Source: DATFMH01 sp035267045
GTDB taxonomy: Bacteria > Bacteroidota > Rhodothermia > Balneolales > DATFMH01
Reading direction: 5' to 3'
Assembly (NCBI GenBank): GCA_035267045.1
Contig: DATFMH010000069.1
Location: 1 to 64,000, forward strand
DNA: 64,000 bases
Shown here piece by piece: positions 35,069 to 44,586 of the stretch; the stretch's first letter is position 1, and every line of letters starts with the position of its first letter. The position numbers were made by a program, and so were the translations under genes. The notes beneath the pieces are model-generated. The model ran no database searches. It was not told the DNA's origin and saw nothing but the letters and a program-made list of their open reading frames with translations.

Positions 35069-35731
35069 TCAGGCTTCATGCTCTTCTTCATTTCCATTCT
35101 GGACTTGCGCTAATTCCGCTCTCAATTCCAACATAATCTGACGGTGTTCCGCCATATCATCATCCTGCAATATTTCATTGATCTCCCTTGGCCGGGGTAA
35201 TTCTTCAACGGAGTTGATTCCAAAATGTTTCAGAAAATTGATGTTGGTCTTATATAATAATGGACGTCCGGGGCGTTCAGCTCTTCCGGCTACCTCAACC
35301 AGTTCTTTCTCCAATAACTGACGGACAATATAACCTGAATCAACACCCCTGATATGATCGATCTCCGGTTTGGTGATGGGTTGTTTGTACGCTATGATGG
35401 CCAGTGCCTCAAGAGCAGAAGGAGTGACCTTTCTTGAAACATTCTCATGTTGAAATTTTTGGAGCCATTTATGATAACGATTATCGGTCGAATAGGTATA
35501 TCCGCCACCGATATGCTGAATCTCAAAGGCCCGTCCCGTTTCATTATAATCATCATTCAATTCTCCGACAATCTGTTCGATATCCCCGGGCAGGAGCTCA
35601 ATACGTTCATCAGTCTCATGTATTACCCGGCATAAATCTTCTGCTGATATCGGGGTATCACTGGCAAATATCATTGATTCGACAATGGATTGAAGAGTTA
35701 TTCCATCAAAAAGATCATTCTGACTATTCAT
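35069..35731 (-). CDS. scpB: Segregation and condensation protein B
   Basis: 220 residues with two winged-helix domains (LQSIVESMIFASDTPIS at the N-terminus and ALEALAIIAYKQPITKPEI in the second), the defining form of ScpB. It is a subunit of the SMC-ScpA-ScpB condensin that organises the chromosome. No scpA or smc is in the window. It heads the scpB-rluB-hydrolase unit, a common association with rluB. Confidence 0.95.
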   Translation of the reverse strand: MNSQNDLFDGITLQSIVESMIFASDTPISAEDLCRVIHETDERIELLPGDIEQIVGELNDDYNETGRAFEIQHIGGGYTYSTDNRYHKWLQKFQHENVSRKVTPSALEALAIIAYKQPITKPEIDHIRGVDSGYIVRQLLEKELVEVAGRAERPGRPLLYKTNINFLKHFGINSVEELPRPREINEILQDDDMAEHRQIMLELRAELAQVQNGNEEEHEA

Positions 35732-36028
35732 AGCCGTAGTTTTATCCTGTTTGCGGTACGATGGTTATAAAAATCCGTATTAAAATAATTTCGACATTTT
35801 ACAATCATACACTAATTATCTCCACAAGGCAAATATACACTGACTTAAACCTATAATGAAATATCATTTTTAGAAAATAGATAACTGTCGATTTCGCTCT
35901 TCCCGTTTGGCAATAAAATTAATGAGCATGGAGCATAGCGCATAGAGTAAATAGTTATTGAGCAAATTGAGTTATTGGGTTTATTAAGAGAATTTCAGTA
36001 TCCGTTTTCCGCTCTTCGTCCTCCGATT

Positions 36029-38464
36029 TTATAATGAATCCACATTCACGGTAATGCGTACTTTAGAAGCTCCTTTCGGTTTCTTCGATTCATATAATTG
36101 AAAAGCATGATCGAGCAACCGCTCTATTGCATTGGCACCGTTAGAAGGACTGATTTTCAGCAGGCATTCCCAGCGATATTCATTATAAACCCTTGTTATA
36201 GCAGATGGAGAAGGACCCAAAACCGGGGCGTTATTCCCTGCTTCCACGATACATTTGGAAAACGCATGAGCCACTTTGTGGACTGCCGTTCCATCTTTTG
36301 ATTTAAAATTGAATTGAAGAATCCGGGAAAAGGGCGGATAAGCCAACTCTTCCCTGTATACCATTTCCTGCCTGGCAAAGCTTTCATAATCATGTTTCCT
36401 CGCACACGCAACAGACAAGTGCTCAGGCTGCCATGTCTGAAAATAGACAATTCCCTTTTTTTCGGATCTGCCTGAACGTCCGGCAACCTGGCTTAACAGC
36501 TGATACATCCGTTCTCCCGACCTGTACGATGGGAATGCCAGTTCGGTATCGGCATTAACAACACCAACAACGGTGACATCCGGAAAATCGAGGCCCTTGG
36601 CCACAATCTGCGTTCCTATTAATATATCGGCATCTTTACGCCCGAATTTATTGAGGATTCGCGCATGGGCATCTTTACCACTCGTAGTATCCTGATCCAT
36701 TCTTAAAATCCTTGCCTCCGGGAATAATGTGGAAATCTCTTCTTCAACCTGCTGTGTTCCGGAACCTTTTTGTACTACCGTCTTCGCTCCACAAGAATGA
36801 CATGTATGCCGGACAGGCCGGCTGTAACCGCAGTAATGGCAACGAAGGTTATTCTGGTATTTGTGATAAGTCAGGCTCACGGAACAATGCGGGCATTCTT
36901 CGATGTGGCCGCACGATTCACATTGTAAATAATTGGCAAAACCTCTCCGGTTATATAGGAGAATTATTTGTTCATTCCGTGCCAGAGCCTGCTCAATATC
37001 AAGATATAACGGAATGGCCAACGGCCCCCTTAAAGCCTTCTGATATTGTTTTAAATCGAGGACTTTTACCTCCGGCATATCTACTTTAGCATGACGTGAC
37101 GGCAATTTCAACATCACGCTTTTACCCGTTTGTGCCGCTCTGAGGCTTACCATACTTGGCGTAGCGGATCCCATAACAACAACAGCATTATTCCTGTAGG
37201 CACGCATAATCGCCACTTCCCGTGCATGATAACGAGGGGACGGGTCTTCCTGCTTGTACGATGAATCATGCTCTTCGTCTATAATAATGATACCAGGATT
37301 TTTCACCGGGGCATATACAGCCGACCGTGCCCCAATCGCAATCTTCTTTTTACCGTTCTGCAGGTCCTGCCAGGCATCATACCGTTCCCGTTCACTGAGT
37401 CGGCTATGTAAAACAGCGATATTATCACCGAATATCTGATAAAACCGGCGAACCGTTTGAGGTGTAAGGGCAATCTCGGGTACTAAAACCAGGCCTCCTT
37501 TACCCTGTTCATATACTTTTTTTAATGCATGGATATAGACTTCCGTTTTACCACTGCCAGTAACACCGAATAACAGGAAATTCTGAAACTCTTCCTCATC
37601 AATTTTATTGGCAATCAGGTCGTAAGCCTCTTTCTGATAGATATTCAGTGTCTTTATTTTAGTTGGATCATATTCCAGGTCTGGGACTTCCTGCTTGACA
37701 GGCACCTTAACGACTTTAATCAATCCTTCTTTTTGGATTCGCTTTAAACTGTATGAATTAACAAATTCAAAATTACTTATTTGGCTTTGCCGCACCGGAT
37801 GTCCATAATCATATAACTCTTTCAGAGCCTTAACCCATTTTGGCTGCTTCCCTTCTGAATAATTCGACCAATACTCATTGATCGTATCACCATCAACACG
37901 AGTGGCCCAATTCCAGCGATTTTCTTTTTTAGCCTCAATTTTAACTTTAGGCTCTTCCCATATTTCCAGCAACCCCTTTTTGACAAGCCTTTTTATGATT
38001 TTCGTACCGGATTCTTTCCACCTTTTCTCAGCCTCCTTAAGGCTGTATTGTCCACCTTCTAAAATCGACTCTATAATCTCTTTCTCAATACCAAGATTTG
38101 GTAACTGAAGGCCATTACCCGGTTTGATATACTTTTCCGATTGGAAGTTCATTCCAACCGGTAATGCCGCCTGTATCGTTTCTCCCCAGCTTGCATAATA
38201 AAAACGATGTACCCACTCCGTTAACGCCAGCATTTCCTCGGACATCACCGGTGTATCATCCAGAATCCGTGCGATATCCTTTGTTTTGAAATCCGGTTTA
38301 TGGTTGTGTAACCTGACGACCATCCCAATTGCCATATGCGATTGCAAAGGCACCCAAACACGCATCCCGACACTTATTTTATCTATCATTTTATCCTGAA
38401 TCCGGTATGTAAATACTTCACGTACCGCTGTCGGAAAAGCTATATCGGCAAATTGATTGGGCAT
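36029..38464 (-). CDS. priA: Primosomal protein N' (replication restart helicase)
   Basis: 811 residues. The 3'-DNA-binding domain occupies the N-terminus (VFTYRIQD..., about 1-110), then a winged helix, then the helicase core with Walker A GVTGSGKTEVY and DEEH in IIIDEEHDSSYKQ. The zinc module is complete (CESCGHIEECPHC, then CHYCG and CHSCG). These are the marks of PriA, which reloads replication forks at stalled sites. Length is slightly longer than E. coli PriA (732). Single gene. Confidence 0.95.
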   Translation of the reverse strand: MPNQFADIAFPTAVREVFTYRIQDKMIDKISVGMRVWVPLQSHMAIGMVVRLHNHKPDFKTKDIARILDDTPVMSEEMLALTEWVHRFYYASWGETIQAALPVGMNFQSEKYIKPGNGLQLPNLGIEKEIIESILEGGQYSLKEAEKRWKESGTKIIKRLVKKGLLEIWEEPKVKIEAKKENRWNWATRVDGDTINEYWSNYSEGKQPKWVKALKELYDYGHPVRQSQISNFEFVNSYSLKRIQKEGLIKVVKVPVKQEVPDLEYDPTKIKTLNIYQKEAYDLIANKIDEEEFQNFLLFGVTGSGKTEVYIHALKKVYEQGKGGLVLVPEIALTPQTVRRFYQIFGDNIAVLHSRLSERERYDAWQDLQNGKKKIAIGARSAVYAPVKNPGIIIIDEEHDSSYKQEDPSPRYHAREVAIMRAYRNNAVVVMGSATPSMVSLRAAQTGKSVMLKLPSRHAKVDMPEVKVLDLKQYQKALRGPLAIPLYLDIEQALARNEQIILLYNRRGFANYLQCESCGHIEECPHCSVSLTYHKYQNNLRCHYCGYSRPVRHTCHSCGAKTVVQKGSGTQQVEEEISTLFPEARILRMDQDTTSGKDAHARILNKFGRKDADILIGTQIVAKGLDFPDVTVVGVVNADTELAFPSYRSGERMYQLLSQVAGRSGRSEKKGIVYFQTWQPEHLSVACARKHDYESFARQEMVYREELAYPPFSRILQFNFKSKDGTAVHKVAHAFSKCIVEAGNNAPVLGPSPSAITRVYNEYRWECLLKISPSNGANAIERLLDHAFQLYESKKPKGASKVRITVNVDSL

Positions 38465-38982
38465 CAGGGTTCTATTCTGAAATCAGACTTTAGATGTTAT
38501 TTAGTTACGATGTTATTAAGTGTATTAAAGCTTTAAAAAGAATATAGAATGTAGTAATCAGAAATTAGAATTTTTAATTTTTTAGAATTTATGAAATAGG
38601 TGATTCCGGATGCTGAATATTGGAATACGGAAATAACAGATAAACTAAGTTTAAAAAAAGGACCATAGACCACTAACAACAGACAGAAGAGCGTTGTTAC
38701 CTGATGCTCGCTTTTAATTTGTCTGAATCACAGATCTTAACGGATTACGCTGTTCCGTATTTGGATTTTATCAAAGTATCTTGTCTAATAACAAATACGG
38801 CTATTGGGTTTACTAATCGCCTTCTCAGTCTTAAAACTTTCCGCGTTAATCCTTCCATCCGTGCGTATCCGCGATTCTCAATGTAAAAGCATGATTAAAA
38901 AGCACCCGGGTAACTACTGTCTACGGTTGACCGTCTATCGTCTCAAAATTATAAAGCTTCATTCAATGATCTCAAATAAAAT
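38465..38982. other. Spacer with degenerate repeats
   Basis: 518 bases between priA and the carboxylesterase gene. It contains degenerate intergenic repeat phrases: GGACCATAGACCACTAACAACAG near 38660-38691 (given by its first half), a stretch resembling ...AACGGATTACGCTG and TCCGCGTTAATCC near 38735-38880, and CTGTCTACGGTTGACCGTCTATCG near 38916-38940, whose GGTTGACCGTCTA part recurs as GGTCAACCGTCTA at 11518-11530. No gene visible. Confidence 0.45.
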
Positions 38983-40620
38983 TCACTTATTGAAATACCT
39001 GATCAAAAAATCCATGGCTGCTTTATTCGGTACAGGTTGAGGACCAGTTGTTTTGCCGAGTTCCATATCCTGGTTCTTATCGAGTTTATATACCGGCCAT
39101 TCCGGTAAACCTTTACCATTTGGATTTCCGGTCCTGGCAAAATTAACCCAGTAAGAGGACATGATATTGGCCAATTTTCTATCGACAGACTTCCACGGCC
39201 TCTTCAGGTAACTGAGATTGTCGAGTGCATAGGCAATTTCGCCTGAATGAAAAGCACCAAAGAATTTAAAATTTCCCTCAGCCGGTACTTTACGATCAAA
39301 GGTATACAGGTAAACATCCGATTCTCCTGTTTTACTTTGCATATTCGCCCAATCGTAATTTTGAATGGCAATCAATAAATCGCGGGTCAAATGCATTTGC
39401 GATTGTTGAGCCTCTTTATCTGTCTGCGCCGGGTAATATTTTAAAAACTGACCTGCTTTATCCCCAAAAATCTGCTTTGCCCTTTTTTTAAACTCTGTGG
39501 CATTCACCGGTTTTGAATAGATGGAAAAAGCCGTTCCTTCATCCACATTCCACCCGGTTAACGTTGAGACATCGTTTTGTTTGCCTTCAACAAATATTTT
39601 TGAGACTTTTTCCGGCAATACATATCCGTCAATATTCGGATTGAATGATCCGGCCACTTTTCGAATGGTGTCTGCCGGTAATTTTCGCAATTGCTCCAAC
39701 GAGGATACCTGCAGTTTCTTTAATAATTCCTCTCCATTATTTTCGGCCTGCTGTAAACTGATAGTTGTTTTCATTGGATCAGATACCATATCACCACCGC
39801 TTTCTCCAATGGCCCGTTGAAATAATCCTTTAGCCAATGGCGAAGCTACCAGGTAATTGATACTAAAAGATCCTGCCGATTGTCCGTCGATCGTCACATT
39901 TTCCGGGTCCCCTCCAAAAGCTGCTATATTCTTTTTTACCCATTTAAGGGCCGCTATTTGGTCGAGTAATCCATAGTTACCACTGGCATGATGTTCCGAT
40001 TCCTTGCTAAGTTGCGGCAAAGCCAGGAAACCGAATACGCCGAGCCGGTAATTGATCGTTACAAAAACCACTCCTTTTTTAGCCATCGCTTGTCCGTTAT
40101 AAACAGGTACCGATCCCGATCCAATTTGAAATCCACCACCATGAATCCAGACTATAACGGGTCGTTTTTCAGATGATGACTTGGCCGCTGTCCATATGTT
40201 CAAATAGAGACAATTCTCACTAATCGGGCTTTTCGGAATCATGAACGGTTTTGTCCATACTGATTTCCTGTTCACATTCGGTGGATTCAATTGCTGGTTT
40301 TGCGTAGCCTGCATGCAATTAGCACAAAAACCACCTGCTTTCAAGACTCCATCCCAATTTTTATGTGGTTGAGGAGCATGCCATCTCAAATCACCTACAG
40401 GTGCTGCCGCATACGGGATACCTTTAAAAACCTCAACACCCGCCGTCTTAGTAGGCACGCCTGATACCATTCCTTTCGTCGTACGAACAAGATGTAGTGG
40501 CTTTTGTTTATTGACAGAGTATTTATGTCCCCCATAGGCTAAAAATGTTAGAAAGAACAAACATACACTTAGAATTGACATACTCTTTACTAGCCAATAA
40601 TAATTTTTATTCCTTCTCAT
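38983..40620 (-). CDS. Type B carboxylesterase (para-nitrobenzyl esterase-like)
   Basis: 545 residues with an N-terminal hydrophobic segment at about 14-30 (signal peptide or anchor). The family marks are ENCLYLNIW, the oxyanion hole IHGGGFQIG, the nucleophile GQSAGS, the acid in NVDEGTAF and the histidine region FHSGEIAYALDNL. It should hydrolyse carboxylic esters outside the cytoplasm. Length is normal. It is monocistronic, between two repeat-bearing spacers. The natural substrate is unknown. Confidence 0.9.
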   Translation of the reverse strand: MRRNKNYYWLVKSMSILSVCLFFLTFLAYGGHKYSVNKQKPLHLVRTTKGMVSGVPTKTAGVEVFKGIPYAAAPVGDLRWHAPQPHKNWDGVLKAGGFCANCMQATQNQQLNPPNVNRKSVWTKPFMIPKSPISENCLYLNIWTAAKSSSEKRPVIVWIHGGGFQIGSGSVPVYNGQAMAKKGVVFVTINYRLGVFGFLALPQLSKESEHHASGNYGLLDQIAALKWVKKNIAAFGGDPENVTIDGQSAGSFSINYLVASPLAKGLFQRAIGESGGDMVSDPMKTTISLQQAENNGEELLKKLQVSSLEQLRKLPADTIRKVAGSFNPNIDGYVLPEKVSKIFVEGKQNDVSTLTGWNVDEGTAFSIYSKPVNATEFKKRAKQIFGDKAGQFLKYYPAQTDKEAQQSQMHLTRDLLIAIQNYDWANMQSKTGESDVYLYTFDRKVPAEGNFKFFGAFHSGEIAYALDNLSYLKRPWKSVDRKLANIMSSYWVNFARTGNPNGKGLPEWPVYKLDKNQDMELGKTTGPQPVPNKAAMDFLIRYFNK

Positions 40621-40780
40621 GTATCAGCCGCTTTTTTGTTGAGGTATACTGATCTTAGAATCCTTATGTTCTGATAATAGTAAATCATAATAAAAGATTT
40701 CCATAATCTTTGCTTAATTGTTGTCAGTTATTTATAGATATACTGTTGATGAAACCTATTGATAATATTACGGAAGAGGA

Positions 40781-40813
40781 TTACCACGTCCCACAGGGCA
40801 TCGAAATGACAGT
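40781..40813. repeat. Half copy of the dispersed palindromic element
   Basis: Contains CATCGAAATGACAG, the reverse complement of the TGTCATTTCGA arm found at 13342-13453, in the 266-base gap upstream of the carboxylesterase and downstream of comM. Confidence 0.5.
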
Positions 40814-40886
40814 CAGGACGTTTTATTTATTCTTTACCAGGTAAAGAATTCAACTGATACTATTTACGGATAACTGCTCACTGCTA

Positions 40887-42428
40887 TTATCCCATCCAGC
40901 CCTGCCGGTCGAGGCTTCGATATTGAATGGCTTCGGCGACATGGGAGGTCTTTATACCCTCCGAAAAGTCAAGATCCGCTATCGTGCGGGATACTTTTAG
41001 TATACGATCATAAGCACGTGCCGATAATCCAAATTTATCGATCGCCTTTTTCAATAGTTCGGAACTGTTTTTTTCAATTCGACACATTTTGCGCACCATA
41101 CGGGTACTCATTTGTGCATTACAATAAATCCCTTTCATACCCAGAAACCTTTTCGTCTGAATTTCTCTTGCCCTGACCACCCGTTCCCGGATACAATCCG
41201 ATGTTTCCCCACTTGACCTGCTGCTCAATTCCTCGTAACTGACTTTATTGACTTCGATATGCAAATCTATACGATCGAGCAAAGGCCCGCTTATTTTACT
41301 CAGATACCGTTGCATCTGCACCGGTGAGGTTCCATTGGGATTATCCGGATCGTACCAATCGCCCGTCGGTGACGGATTCATGGATGCGACCAGCATTATT
41401 TTACTCGGATAGCTAACACTCATTCGGGCTCTCGATATGGAAACATGTCCGTCTTCAAGCGGCTGACGCAATACTTCCAGGGCACTTCGTTTAAATTCCG
41501 GCAATTCATCCAGAAAAAGGACACCGTTATGTGCCAGGGATATTTCACCAGGCATTGGAATACTTCCCCCGCCTACTAACGCAACATCCGAAACCGTGTG
41601 GTGGGGAGATCGAAAGGGGCGTTGTGACACCAGGCCCTTGCCCTCCGGTAAAATACCGGCCACCGAATGTATTTTCGTTGTTTCGAGTGCTTCATCCAGG
41701 TTGACCGGAGGCAGGATCGTTGGAAGCCTCTTCGCCAGCATGGTTTTTCCTGAACCCGGCGGACCCACCATGATAATGTTGTGTCCCCCGGCAGCAGCCA
41801 CTTCCATCGCTCGTTTTACATTCTCCTGGCCTTTCACATCCCTGAAATCCACCACGTTCTTTGACTGGCTGTCGCGAAAAAATTGGTCGACATCCAGATT
41901 CACCGGAACATATTTTTCATTCCCCTGCAACCATTTTATGACCTGATGCAGATGTTTAAAAGCATAAACATCAATTCCTTTTACAACAGCTGCTTCAAAA
42001 CCATTGGGTTCAGGGACGATGATATTTTCGAGGCCTTGTTTTTGCGCTTCCACAGCTATTGGAAGAACACCTTTCACCGGACGTAAATGTCCATCCAATG
42101 CCAATTCCCCGAGTATCAGCGTGGTCTTCAATTTTTGAGTTTTCAATTGTCTCGATGCAGCCAGGAATCCTACAGCTATCGGCAGATCGAAAGCACTGCC
42201 TTCTTTGGGTAGATCCGCCGGGGCCAGGTTAACCGTAATACGTCCTCTCGGCATTTCATATGATGAATTTTTTAATGCCGCCTCGATACGATCACGCGAT
42301 TCACTGATCGAACGGTCCGGTAACCCTACCAGGAAATACTTCGGCATACCGGCACTAATATTCGTTTCCACATCAATTAAATGGGCATCCACACCATAAG
42401 TTGAGGCACAAAATACGTGAGCAAGCAT
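40887..42428 (-). CDS. comM: ComM/YifB Mg-chelatase-like AAA+ ATPase
   Basis: 513 residues. The N-terminal domain (VDAHLIDVETNISAGMPKYFLVGLPD) is a Lon-protease-like fold used in this family, followed by the AAA+ domain with Walker A GPPGSGKTMLAKRL, Walker B LFLDELPEF and the Mg-chelatase C-terminal domain. ComM is a branch-migration helicase needed for natural transformation and homologous recombination in competent bacteria. Length is typical. No competence cluster is nearby. Confidence 0.95.
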   Translation of the reverse strand: MLAHVFCASTYGVDAHLIDVETNISAGMPKYFLVGLPDRSISESRDRIEAALKNSSYEMPRGRITVNLAPADLPKEGSAFDLPIAVGFLAASRQLKTQKLKTTLILGELALDGHLRPVKGVLPIAVEAQKQGLENIIVPEPNGFEAAVVKGIDVYAFKHLHQVIKWLQGNEKYVPVNLDVDQFFRDSQSKNVVDFRDVKGQENVKRAMEVAAAGGHNIIMVGPPGSGKTMLAKRLPTILPPVNLDEALETTKIHSVAGILPEGKGLVSQRPFRSPHHTVSDVALVGGGSIPMPGEISLAHNGVLFLDELPEFKRSALEVLRQPLEDGHVSISRARMSVSYPSKIMLVASMNPSPTGDWYDPDNPNGTSPVQMQRYLSKISGPLLDRIDLHIEVNKVSYEELSSRSSGETSDCIRERVVRAREIQTKRFLGMKGIYCNAQMSTRMVRKMCRIEKNSSELLKKAIDKFGLSARAYDRILKVSRTIADLDFSEGIKTSHVAEAIQYRSLDRQGWMG

Positions 42429-42517
42429 AATTTGAATCTTTTATAACTGCTTTTCGTAATAAGACTATAAAGAGGTGAAACCCTTACACTATTTTTGAAA
42501 ATAAAACGCGTAAAGTC

Positions 42518-42934
42518 ATGAGCAAAACAATAATTGAAGAAATCAGAATTAGCGGCGACAAACTAATAAGCAAAGTCAAACAGATTCTGAAAGAGGGAAA
42601 CATTCGCCGTATTATTATTAAAAATGATGATGGAGATGTACTTCTGGATGTACCTCTCACAATAGGTGTAGCAGGATTTGGAACATCACTCCTTGCTATG
42701 GGTCCACTTATTACAGCGCTCGGTGCTTTCGCTTTATTCTATAATGATTATAACATAGTTGTTGAGAGAGAACCCAATGAAGAAAACGAAGTAGAAGCCG
42801 AAATCATCAACATCGAGGATGAAGACGAAGATGAGGATGAAGACGAGGACGAAAGCGACAATTCTTCAGACAAGAAAAAGAAGGCCAATAAAGATGAAGA
42901 TGACGAAGACGAGGATGAAGATAATGATGGTTAA
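42518..42934 (+). CDS. DUF4342 protein with acidic tail
   Basis: 138 residues. The first ~85 residues match DUF4342 (ISGDKLISKVKQILKEGNIRRIIIKNDDG, then a hydrophobic hairpin GFGTSLLAMGPLITALGAFALF), a small domain of unknown role that may touch the membrane. The rest is a low-complexity tail, with a run of alternating Asp and Glu (residues about 105-115), a KKKKA patch and a second acidic run. Such tails bind cations or basic partners, but no role is known. It has a possible -7 element TATTTTTG at 42490-42497, and ends 34 bases before a bidirectional terminator. Confidence 0.85.
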   Translation: MSKTIIEEIRISGDKLISKVKQILKEGNIRRIIIKNDDGDVLLDVPLTIGVAGFGTSLLAMGPLITALGAFALFYNDYNIVVEREPNEENEVEAEIINIEDEDEDEDEDEDESDNSSDKKKKANKDEDDEDEDEDNDG

Positions 42935-42968
42935 AATCTTAAAATAAGCTTAGGTATTTCATCCTTAA

Positions 42969-43004
42969 AAAAAGGCTTCTTAAGATATCTTAAGAAGCCT
43001 TTTT
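42969..43004. terminator. Perfect 36-bp palindromic bidirectional terminator
   Basis: Bases 42969-42986 are the exact reverse complement of 42987-43004; the stem core is AGGCTTCTTAAGAT flanked by an A-run and a T-run. It lies between the convergent DUF4342 gene and trxB and fits both orientations. Confidence 0.9.
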
Positions 43005-43031
43005 AATACAATTTATTACGTAATTTGAATT

Positions 43032-44012
43032 TTACTTTTTATCAGCTACGGCTTCTGTTTCTTCTGCCGTTTCCATCTCACCTAACCATCTTTCGGCATC
43101 GATAGCAGCCATACAACCGGATCCTGCGGCAGTAACGGCCTGACGATATTGGCTGTCCTGGGCATCACCACAGGCGAAAATACCGGGGAAATTGGTTTTG
43201 GAACTCTTATTCTTTGTCTGAATATACCCGACATCATCCATATCCAACACGTCCTTAAACAGGTCGGTATTTGGTTTGTGTCCAATAGCTATAAATACAC
43301 CGGTCACATCATTAAGAGTTGTTTTTTCACCGGTCTTAACGTTTTTGATAACGACACCCTCAACCGTTTTTTCACCCAGCACTTCATCTAATTCGCTCTC
43401 CCACATCATTTCAGCTTTAGGGTTATTAAAAAGACGATGCTGCATTGCTTTGGATGCACGGAGTTCATCACGACGGTGGACCACAGTCACTTTACTGGCA
43501 AACTTGGTCAGGAAGGTTGCTTCTTCCATAGCCGTATCGCCACCACCGACAACGATCACGTGCTGATCTCTGAAGAAAGCACCGTCGCAAGTAGCACAAG
43601 CGGATACGCCAAACCCACGCAAACGTTGCTCACTTTCAAGGCCCAGCCATTTGGCAGAAGCACCTGTTGATACAATGATAGATTCCGCGAAAATTTCCGT
43701 ATCCTCATCCACTGTGATTTTAAATGGACGTTCACCAAATTCGATGTCGGTTACCATGCCATACCGGGCGTCGGCACCAAATCGTTTAGCCTGTTCACGG
43801 AATAGATCCATCATTTTAGGACCCATAACTCCTTCTGGAAATCCGGGATAATTTTCCACATCCGTAGTTGTCATAAGCTGACCACCCGGTTCGGGGCCTT
43901 CAAATACTAATGGTTTTAAGTCGGCGCGAGCCGCATAAATGGCAGCCGTTAATCCGGCAGGGCCACTGCCGACAATTACGACTTTAAATGTTTTACCTGC
44001 AATATCTTCCAT
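43032..44012 (-). CDS. trxB: Thioredoxin reductase
   Basis: 326 residues. FAD-binding GSGPAG (15-20), active-site CATC (Cys139-Cys142), and NADPH-binding GGGDTA (156-161) are in the expected order. It reduces thioredoxin using NADPH, in the cytoplasm. Normal length except for a short Glu-rich C-terminal extension (ETAEETEAVADKK). It ends at the bidirectional terminator and has no operon partner. Confidence 0.97.
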   Translation of the reverse strand: MEDIAGKTFKVVIVGSGPAGLTAAIYAARADLKPLVFEGPEPGGQLMTTTDVENYPGFPEGVMGPKMMDLFREQAKRFGADARYGMVTDIEFGERPFKITVDEDTEIFAESIIVSTGASAKWLGLESEQRLRGFGVSACATCDGAFFRDQHVIVVGGGDTAMEEATFLTKFASKVTVVHRRDELRASKAMQHRLFNNPKAEMMWESELDEVLGEKTVEGVVIKNVKTGEKTTLNDVTGVFIAIGHKPNTDLFKDVLDMDDVGYIQTKNKSSKTNFPGIFACGDAQDSQYRQAVTAAGSGCMAAIDAERWLGEMETAEETEAVADKK

Positions 44013-44586
44013 TTTGAAATTATTTACTATTTTGGATTTCTAATTTACTAATATAACTATATACTCATTTAATTATAAAATATCTTTCACACCCGTAACG
44101 ATTTTTGCTCCTGAAAATTCTCATATAAACCGGTACTCATTATAATATTAAATATGTATGTGCTTCTTATGAAGATTTAACTGTAATCAAAGATGCCAGA
44201 TTTTACAGAGCGTTGTCAAGAGTAAAGAATTTATAACTATTTTTATGACATTCAGTCTTAACGAGGCACTATCCCGTTACGTAAAAACTGTAACTGCAAC
44301 TGTTTTCTAATCACTAATCGTTACCTTACTTAGATTTAATATAAATTTCATAGGCAAAAAGTAAATTTTCAGTGCATTTAAATCTTTCATTAATAATTAA
44401 GAGTTTCTTATCTTAAATATTAATTATTAGTTAGAAAATTGTAATCAAGGGAGAAAGTATAAAAAAACGCTTTTTATAATCCCTGTTACATTAAACACTT
44501 ACATATAAAAAAATATTGGCAATTCTATTTGTTTTATATATGTTTGCATAGCAACAAATTTTATTCACATAAAAATATAGAAAATC
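44013..44586. other. AT-rich divergent spacer between trxB and pntAA
   Basis: 574 bases, with the promoter of pntAA at its right end and presumably the trxB promoter at the left. No reading frame, repeat or RNA is visible in the middle. Confidence 0.45.
44516..44546 (+). promoter_or_regulatory. Bacteroidota-type promoter of the pnt operon
   Basis: TTG (44516-44518), 20 bases, TATGTTTG (44539-44546): an exact match to TTG-N17-23-TANNTTTG. Transcription would begin near 44553, about 35 bases before the GTG start of pntAA. Confidence 0.7.
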
